Shown: positions 58,771 through 64,000 of the stretch, piece after piece
Numbering within the stretch: position 1 is the stretch's first letter
Layout of the letters: every line of letters begins with the position of its first letter
Source: Brachybacterium sp036311905
GTDB lineage: Bacteria > Actinomycetota > Actinomycetes > Actinomycetales > Dermabacteraceae
Length of the DNA: 64,000 bases
Direction: 5' to 3'
NCBI RefSeq assembly: GCF_036311905.1
Contig: NZ_JAZDCH010000004.1
Coordinates: 62,001-126,000, forward strand
Notes under the pieces: generated by a model
Database searches by the model: none
What the model saw: the letters and a program-made list of their open reading frames with translations, nothing else
What the model was told of the DNA's origin: nothing
Program-made: the position numbers and the translations under genes

Positions 58771-60315
58771 TCAGATGTCCCGGAACACCTCGATGCGGGC
58801 GCCGAGGGCATTGAGGCGCTCGGCGAGATCCTCGTAGCCGCGGTTGATGACGTACACATTGCGCAGCACCGACGTGCCCTTCGCGGCGAGCATCGCCAGG
58901 AGGATCACCACGGCGGGACGCAGGGCGGGCGGGCACACCAGTTCGGTGCCGCTCCAGCGGGTCGGGCCCTCGATGAGTACGCGGTGCGGGTCCATGAGCT
59001 TCACGTTCCCGCCCAGCTTGGTGAGCTCGGTGAGGTAGATGGCGCGGTTCTCGTACACCCAGTCGTGGAGCAGGGTCTGCCCCTCGGCGGTCGCGGCGAT
59101 GACCGCGAAGAAGGGCAGGTTGTCGATATTCAGCCCGGGGAAGGGCATGGGGTGGATCTTGTCGATCGGGGCCCGCAGCCGCGAGGGATGGGTGGTGATG
59201 TCGACCAGGCGGGTCTCGCCGTTGCGGGCGAGGTACTCCTCGCTGCGGTCGTAGCGGAAGCCCATCTCCTCGAGGATCGCCAGCTCGATCTCGAGGAACT
59301 CGATCGGCACCCGGCGCACCGTGATCGAGGACTTCGTGACGATCGCGGCGGTGATCAGGCTCATCGCCTCGATCGGGTCCTCGCTCGGGGCGTAGTCGAC
59401 GTCCTGGGAGATCCGCGAGCGGCCGCGGACGCGCAGCGTGGTGGTGCCGATGCCGTCGATCTCCACCCCCAGACGGACCAGGAAGAAGCACAGGTCCTGG
59501 ACCATGTAGTTGGGGCTCGCGTTGCGGATGACGGTCTCGCCCTCGGAACGGGCCGCGGCCAGCAGTGCGTTCTCCGTGACGGTGTCGCCGCGCTCGGTGA
59601 GCACGATCGGTCGGGTGGGTCCGGGGGCGTCGGCCGACGCGGTCGCCTGGTAGTGGCCGTCGGTCGCGACGACCTCGAGGCCGAAGGGGCGCAGCGCGGT
59701 CATGTGCGGCTCGACGGTGCGGGTGCCGAGGTCGCAGCCGCCCGCGTAGGGCAGCTGGAAGGACTCGGCGCGATGCATCAGCGGACCGAGGAACATGATG
59801 ATGCTGCGGGTGCGACGGGCGGCGTCGGCGTCGATCGCGGAGAGGTCGAGGCGCTCGGGGACCCGCAGCTCGAGGTCGCCGTCGTCGTTGAGCCAGCGGG
59901 TGCGCACTCCGATCGAGGTGAGCACCTCGAGCAGGCGGTTGACCTCCTCGATGCGGGCGACCCGGCGCAGGGTGGTGGTGCCGATGTTCAGCAGCGAGGC
60001 GCACAGCAGGGCGACCCCCGCGTTCTTCGAGGTCTTCACGTCGATCGCGCCGGAGAGGCTGGTCCCGCCGTGCACGCGCAGGTGGCTGGGGCCCGAGGTG
60101 CCGAGGCTGACGAACTCGGAGCGCAGCGACCGGCCCAGCTTCGAGAGGGTCTCCAGGGTGAGGTTCTGCTGCCCCTTCTCGATGCGGTTGATCGCGCTCT
60201 GGCTGGTGCTGAGCTGCTCGGCGAGCTGTGCCTGCGTGAGACCGGTGCGCAGGCGGGCGTCGCGGATGATGCCGCCGATTCGCTCCAGGTAGGTGGTGTC
60301 CTCGGTGATCGTCAT
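58771..60315 (-). CDS. XRE-HTH fused to MurA-type enolpyruvyl transferase
   Basis: 514 residues. An XRE/HTH_3 domain fills about 12-66 (ARLRTGLTQAQLAEQLSTSQ, SAINRIEKGQQ), and a full UDP-GlcNAc 1-carboxyvinyltransferase fold runs from about 78. Active-site residues matching E. coli MurA are kept: K97-N98 (KNAG), C194 and R199 (AGGCDLGTR), D398 (PGLNID) and R424 (ENR). PEP transfer to UDP-GlcNAc, the first committed step of peptidoglycan synthesis, is therefore plausible. The PVDLH and PTD motifs are altered (TVEPH, NID), so a changed substrate is possible. A perfect palindrome 12 bp upstream of the start suggests DNA binding and autoregulation. Confidence 0.88.
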   Translation of the reverse strand: MTITEDTTYLERIGGIIRDARLRTGLTQAQLAEQLSTSQSAINRIEKGQQNLTLETLSKLGRSLRSEFVSLGTSGPSHLRVHGGTSLSGAIDVKTSKNAGVALLCASLLNIGTTTLRRVARIEEVNRLLEVLTSIGVRTRWLNDDGDLELRVPERLDLSAIDADAARRTRSIIMFLGPLMHRAESFQLPYAGGCDLGTRTVEPHMTALRPFGLEVVATDGHYQATASADAPGPTRPIVLTERGDTVTENALLAAARSEGETVIRNASPNYMVQDLCFFLVRLGVEIDGIGTTTLRVRGRSRISQDVDYAPSEDPIEAMSLITAAIVTKSSITVRRVPIEFLEIELAILEEMGFRYDRSEEYLARNGETRLVDITTHPSRLRAPIDKIHPMPFPGLNIDNLPFFAVIAATAEGQTLLHDWVYENRAIYLTELTKLGGNVKLMDPHRVLIEGPTRWSGTELVCPPALRPAVVILLAMLAAKGTSVLRNVYVINRGYEDLAERLNALGARIEVFRDI

Positions 60316-60326
60316 GAGCGCGACCG

Positions 60327-60344
60327 TATCTCATCTATGAGATA
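60327..60344. promoter_or_regulatory. Perfect palindrome upstream of HTH-MurA
   Basis: TATCTCAT-CT-ATGAGATA (8-bp arms, 2-bp spacer) begins 12 bp before the ATG of the HTH-MurA gene. Its AT content stands out in this GC-rich DNA. It likely overlaps the promoter, and 71 bp further lies the divergent DUF1345 gene. Best candidate ligand is the XRE domain of the adjacent fusion protein. Confidence 0.72.
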
Positions 60345-60415
60345 AAGGTGTCCAGGCGGGGTGCGGTGCTCGTCACTCCCCGTCGTCCCCCCGCCGTGGT
60401 CCTACGATCGACGCC

Positions 60416-61033
60416 ATGCGTCTGCGGATCCTCCTCGGGACCGGGCTCGGTCTCGTGGCCGGTGCCCTGCTGCTCCTCGTCGTCGACCCGCCCCTCGCCG
60501 TGATCAGCGGGATCACGGTCGCCGAGCTGAGCTTCCTGCTGCGCTCCTGGTGGGTGCTGTGGCCCAAGGACGCCGAGGCCACCCGCGAGCACGCCGGCGA
60601 CGAGGACCTCGATCCCGCCGTCGACGCGACGCTCGTCGCCGTGCTCTCCGCCCTCGCGGTGATCTCGATCGTGGTCCTCCACCTCGGGTCCGCCGGGCAC
60701 GAGCCGCTGCGCAGCATCGGCGCGGCCGTGACCCTGCTGGGCGTCTTCGGCGCCTGGGCCAGCGTCCATCTGACCTACGCGGTCCGCTACGCCCATCGCT
60801 TCTACGCGGCGGGCGGCGGGCTGGACTTCAGCAGCGACCTGCCGCCGCGCTACTCCGACTTCCTCTATGTCAGCTACGCGGTGGGCATGACCTACGGCAT
60901 CACGGACACCGACACGACCGACCCGGTAATGCGCGGGATGGTGCTGCGCCACGCCCTGCTGAGCTTCGCGTTCGGCATGATCGTGATCGGCGCGGCCGTC
61001 AACCTCGTCGCCGGCGCCCTGGGACTCGCCTGA
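60416..61033 (+). CDS. DUF1345 membrane protein
   Basis: 205 residues with four or five TM segments and the DUF1345 signature PPRYSDFLYVSYAVGMTYGI then TDTDTTDPVMR. N-terminal ILLGTGLGLVAGALLLLVVD, and a central VAVLSALAVISIVVLHLGSA. Function unknown for the family. Divergent from HTH-MurA and may share its control region. Confidence 0.86.
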   Translation: MRLRILLGTGLGLVAGALLLLVVDPPLAVISGITVAELSFLLRSWWVLWPKDAEATREHAGDEDLDPAVDATLVAVLSALAVISIVVLHLGSAGHEPLRSIGAAVTLLGVFGAWASVHLTYAVRYAHRFYAAGGGLDFSSDLPPRYSDFLYVSYAVGMTYGITDTDTTDPVMRGMVLRHALLSFAFGMIVIGAAVNLVAGALGLA

Positions 61034-61115
61034 GGCCTGCCGCGCGCCGCGGCCCCTGGCCACCCGCGGCCTGCCGCGCGGCGGGCGACGTCGGCCGCCG
61101 CGCGGCCCGCCGTGC

Positions 61116-61643
61116 TCAGGCCAGGACCGGCAGCGGCTCGACGTGCCCGCCCACCCGGTACGCCTGCGCCGGGTCGAAGGGCGCGAAGCGCAGATCCATC
61201 CCGGCCTCCTGGGGCGTGCGGTCCGCCTTGCGGTTGTTGCACTCCTTGCAGGCCGAGACCAGGTTCAGCCACGAGGAGGGGCCGCCGCGGGAGACGGGCA
61301 GGATGTGATCGACCGTCGCGAGCAGCGCCTCGCTCGCCGGGGTCTTCGACACGCTCCGCCCGCAGTAGGCGCAGGTCCAGTGGTCCCGCTCGTGCACCGC
61401 CCGGTACGAGAAGCCGATCGACCGCTGACCGATCCCCTCGACCCACGCGCCGGACAGCTCATGGGTCAGCTCGAGGGCGAGCGGCACGATGCGATCCTCG
61501 ACGAGTGTGAGCTCGACCGGGTTCGCGACCTCGCGCCGGATCATGCCGAAGGCGTGCCGCACCGTCGTGGTGTGCAGCAGCTCGCCGATCCCGGTCCCGG
61601 GGTCGTACCCCAGGTTGAACACCTTCACCTGCGACATGCTCAT
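61116..61643 (-). CDS. HNH endonuclease family protein
   Basis: 175 residues. The C-terminal half is an HNH domain: CAYCGRS (near 93), VDHILPVSRGGPSSWLNLVS and ACKECNNRKADRTPQEAG, with both CxxC zinc pairs and the His-Asn-Asn set. N-terminal MSMSQVKVFNLGYDPGTGIG is conserved in a common actinobacterial housekeeping HNH group of unknown role, not a restriction enzyme with a partner methylase. ATG 61643 has GAGGGA at good spacing; ATG 61637 is also possible. Confidence 0.88.
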   Translation of the reverse strand: MSMSQVKVFNLGYDPGTGIGELLHTTTVRHAFGMIRREVANPVELTLVEDRIVPLALELTHELSGAWVEGIGQRSIGFSYRAVHERDHWTCAYCGRSVSKTPASEALLATVDHILPVSRGGPSSWLNLVSACKECNNRKADRTPQEAGMDLRFAPFDPAQAYRVGGHVEPLPVLA

Positions 61644-61959
61644 CACCTCGTCCCTCGTCCACGGAAGCGCCCAGGCTCGACCCGGCTGCGGGAGGGGGGT
61701 GCTCGCAGCCGGTACGAGCAGTGTGACCCGGATCGCTGCCCGGTCACCATCGAATTGTCCGCGAGCGGCACGTCGCGAAGATGGCCTCGGCGTGTCGTGT
61801 CGCCGAACACGAGGTGCCGATCCCGCCGTGCCGATCTCGTGGAGCGCCGCGCGGGAGTCCCGGCGGACTCCCCGGGACAAGGTGGGATGCTGTGCCCGCG
61901 AGCGTCGAGACCGACGACCGCCCGGGCGACGACCCGACCCGATCCGCACAGGAGGACCC
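61644..61959. other. 316-bp gap between HNH and antiporter genes
   Basis: No gene seen. It must hold the divergent promoters. A GC-rich imperfect hairpin (GAGTCCCGGCGGACTC region, about 61855-61870) and a GGAGGAC ribosome site at 61951-61957 are the only features I can point to. Confidence 0.4.
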
Positions 61960-63663
61960 GTGCACCTCGAGCAGCTGGAGATCGTCGGCGTCGTCGCCGT
62001 GCTCGTGATCGTCGCCGCCTCGCTGGCCTCGCGCCGGCTGGGCCTGGCCACCCCGATCCTCCTGGTGCTCGTCGGGCTCGGCGTGAGCCTCGTGCCCGGC
62101 ATGCCCCGGATCGACGTGCCGCCCGAGCTGATCCTCACCGCCGTGCTCCCGCCGCTGCTCTACTCGGCCGCCGTCAACATGCCCGTGGTCGACTTCCGCC
62201 GCGACCTGCGCACCATCACGGCGCTCTCCGTCGTCCTGGTGTTGCTCTCGAGCCTTGGCGTCGGCCTGCTGCTGTGGTGGATCTTCCCCGACCTGTCGCT
62301 CGCCGCGGCGATCGCGGTCGGCGCCGTGGTCAGCCCGCCCGACGCCGTCGCCGCGACCTCCATCGGCAAGCGGCTCGGCCTGCCGCCGCGCCTGCTGACG
62401 ATCCTCGAGGGGGAGGGGCTCGTCAACGACGCGACCGCCCTCGTGCTCCTGCGCACCGCCGTCGCCGCTACCGCGGGCGCCTTCTCCTTCTGGCGGGCCG
62501 CCGCGGACTTCGCCTACGCCGTCGCCATCGCCCTCGTGATCGGCGCCGTGGTGGGCCTGCTCGCCGTCCGCATCCGCTCCCGCATCGATCAGCCCGCGCT
62601 CACCACCGCGATCTCCTTCGTCGTGCCCTTCGTCGCCCTCCTCCCCGCCGAGCTGCTCCACGCCTCCGGGGTGCTGTCCGTGGTGGTCGCCGGGCTCGTC
62701 ACCGGGGCCGCCGGCGTGCGCCGGCTCAGCGTCCAGGACCGCTCCGCCGAGCGCACCAACTGGATCACCGTGCAGCTCCTGCTGGAGAACGGCGTGTTCC
62801 TGCTCATGGGGCTGCAGCTGGTCACCCTCGCCGACGACGTCGCCGACGTCGGCCTGTCCGTGCTCACCGCCGTCCGGGTGGGATTGATCGTCGTGCTCGC
62901 GCTCGCCGTGATCCGGCTCGCGGTGGTCGTGCCGGTGGTGCACTCCGCCCGTCGGCGCCAGGACGAGCACCGCCGCACCGAGGCGAAGTTCGGCAGGATC
63001 CTCGAGCAGGTCTCGGCCGACGAGCGCCTGCAGCGGCATCCCGCGCTGCCGAAGGCCGAGCGCTGGCTGCGCCGCCGCCGGGCCGACGCCCGCTTCTACG
63101 CGGAGAACGGGCTGGGCTGGCGCGGCGGGGCGGTGATCGCCTGGTCCGGGATGCGCGGCGTGGTCACGCTCGCCGCGGCCCAGTCGCTGCCCACCGACTT
63201 CCCCTATCGCACCCAGCTGGTGCTCGTCGCCTTCGTGGTCTCGCTCGTGACCCTCGTGGGCCAGGGCGGCACGCTGCCGCTGCTGATCCGCCTGCTCGGC
63301 ATCCGCGGCAGCGACGCCGAGCGCGAGCGGCGCGAGCTCCAGCTGCTGCTTTCCGAGGTCGGCGAGGCCGCCGTCGCGCAGGTCCTCGACAACCCCTCGC
63401 TGCGACGCCGCGACGGGGGCGAGTTCGCGCCGGAGGTGCTGCAGGCCGCCCGGGCCTGGCAGGAGAGGATGCGCCTGGACCCACCGCGGGAGGACGAGGG
63501 CGATCCGGTGCGCGCGCAGATGCCGGAGCTCCTGGCCCTCGTCCAGGAGGCGCAGCGCGACGCCCTCGACGAGGCCCGCTCGACCGCCGCCTACGACTCC
63601 CACGTGATCGCCCGGGCGCAGAAGCTGCTGGACCAGCGGGCGCTGCGCGGGGACGCGCCCTGA
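61960..63663 (+). CDS. CPA1-family Na+/H+ antiporter
   Basis: 567-residue membrane antiporter. About 12 TM segments in the first 410 residues with VGAVVSPPDAVAATSIGKRL near 125 (conserved DA/PPD) and LEGEGLVNDATALVLLRTA near 148 (ND motif). A late WRGGAVIAWSGMRGVVTLAA near 390 (GMRG) is the NhaP signature. The cytoplasmic tail (430-567) is charged and helical. GTG 61960 with GGAGGAC is chosen; there is no in-frame ATG nearby. Exchanges Na+ or K+ for H+; role in pH and salt homeostasis inferred. Confidence 0.92.
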   Translation: MHLEQLEIVGVVAVLVIVAASLASRRLGLATPILLVLVGLGVSLVPGMPRIDVPPELILTAVLPPLLYSAAVNMPVVDFRRDLRTITALSVVLVLLSSLGVGLLLWWIFPDLSLAAAIAVGAVVSPPDAVAATSIGKRLGLPPRLLTILEGEGLVNDATALVLLRTAVAATAGAFSFWRAAADFAYAVAIALVIGAVVGLLAVRIRSRIDQPALTTAISFVVPFVALLPAELLHASGVLSVVVAGLVTGAAGVRRLSVQDRSAERTNWITVQLLLENGVFLLMGLQLVTLADDVADVGLSVLTAVRVGLIVVLALAVIRLAVVVPVVHSARRRQDEHRRTEAKFGRILEQVSADERLQRHPALPKAERWLRRRRADARFYAENGLGWRGGAVIAWSGMRGVVTLAAAQSLPTDFPYRTQLVLVAFVVSLVTLVGQGGTLPLLIRLLGIRGSDAERERRELQLLLSEVGEAAVAQVLDNPSLRRRDGGEFAPEVLQAARAWQERMRLDPPREDEGDPVRAQMPELLALVQEAQRDALDEARSTAAYDSHVIARAQKLLDQRALRGDAP

Positions 63664-63700
63664 GCTGGCCGTCCCGCCCGCGGACCGGCATGCTGGGGGC

Positions 63701-64000
63701 ATGACGGCATCGCAGGGACCCCGCCAGGGGCCGCACGGCGGCGAGGAGCGTCGCGCCTCCCTGCTCGCCGACCTCCTCGCGTGGCGGCGGCGCGAGCTCC
63801 CGATCGGCGCCGAGGAGGAGGCGCGCCTGATCGGGACGCTCCTGCGCCTCAAGGACGAGCAGCTCGACAGCCCCGATCCGGAAGAGTGGACCGAGGACCT
63901 CACCACCGAGCTCCTCACCCGGGCGGTGCCGCGGCACGTCGTGCAGACCCGCGAGGACTCGATGGAGCTGGTCCCCGCCCTGGGGCAGCTCTTCGCGTTC
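63701..64000 (+). CDS. Unknown protein, 3' end outside window
   Basis: From ATG 63701 the frame stays open for 100 codons to the window end: RRASLLADLLAWRRRELPIG, EEEARLIGTLLRLKDEQLDS and TEDLTTELLTRAVPRHVVQT. Helical and charged, no signal peptide or motif I recognise. 37 bp after the antiporter stop, so possibly in its transcript. Confidence 0.6.
   Translation, partial: MTASQGPRQGPHGGEERRASLLADLLAWRRRELPIGAEEEARLIGTLLRLKDEQLDSPDPEEWTEDLTTELLTRAVPRHVVQTREDSMELVPALGQLFAF

Noticed and set aside
61116..61643. HNH protein as a homing endonuclease or restriction enzyme
   Set aside because: No intron, intein or methyltransferase is nearby and the N-terminal part matches a widespread chromosomal group.
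1..64000. CRISPR arrays, rRNA genes or further tRNAs
   Set aside because: No regularly spaced repeats, no rRNA-like tracts and no other cloverleaf-like T-arm with acceptor pairing were seen.

Overview
The window is about 64 kb of very GC-rich DNA with a strong G/C bias at third codon positions, GTG starts and tightly overlapping (ATGA/GTGA) operons. Gene order and protein character (an RNase E/G with a long low-complexity N-terminal arm, followed by rplU-rpmA-obg-proB-proA-nadD-rsfS, and an HTH-fused MurA) point to an actinobacterium of the Micrococcales. A Brachybacterium-like (Dermabacteraceae) origin is my best guess, by inference only. The DNA is probably chromosomal: housekeeping genes flank one decayed accessory patch.

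Layout. 1-2.7 kb: yceD(partial)-rnc-mutM and a NarL-type response regulator. 2.8-9.8 kb (minus strand): cydA-cydB-cydD-cydC, with a GAF-domain sensor histidine kinase as the last gene of the same overlapping operon, convergent with the response regulator. 10.2-21.2 kb: rne, rplU, rpmA, obg, proB, a DedA protein, proA, a small membrane protein, nadD, a one-TM protein, rsfS, a histidine phosphatase and tRNA-Ala(GGC).

21.2-29.8 kb is the accessory patch. It starts at the 3' end of tRNA-Ala with the C-terminal part of a large serine recombinase, cut by an IS3-family end. An intact ISL3-family element (21968-23412) follows and sits directly against an IS30-family N-terminal fragment. Then come a CaCA-type cation antiporter of atypical composition, a doubly frameshifted second ISL3-type transposase, an HTH gene, an unrecognised 224-aa protein, and three broken ordinary genes: a nonsense mutation, and two divergent genes fused by a deletion that removed both 5' ends.

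29.8-43.5 kb: a MagIII-like HhH-GPD glycosylase overlapping modC-modB-modA-mopI-like (molybdate uptake and its probable regulator); yeiH with a divergent LysR gene whose start codon lies inside a perfect inverted repeat; a cupin, a NYN-LOTUS protein and hemD; a DoxX-like protein; a benE pseudogene; a terpene-cyclase-fold protein; an SMP-30 lactonase; recQ. 43.7-47.6 kb: an FNT nitrite/formate channel with nirB-nirD, so nitrite entry and assimilation are together. The molybdate and hemD genes could support nitrate/nitrite metabolism, but no nitrate reductase is present here.

47.6-55 kb: a carbohydrate region with a GH127 beta-L-arabinofuranosidase-like enzyme divergent from its probable LacI regulator (perfect palindrome between them), a ROK regulator divergent from two Gfo/Idh/MocA dehydrogenases, and a GH114-like lipoprotein. 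55-64 kb: an AI-2E/PerM protein, a NERD-helicase, an unknown protein, an XRE-HTH/MurA fusion facing a perfect palindrome just upstream of its own start, a DUF1345 membrane protein, an HNH nuclease, a CPA1 Na+/H+ antiporter and a truncated unknown gene. The HTH-MurA gene with its candidate self-operator is the most interesting locus I see.
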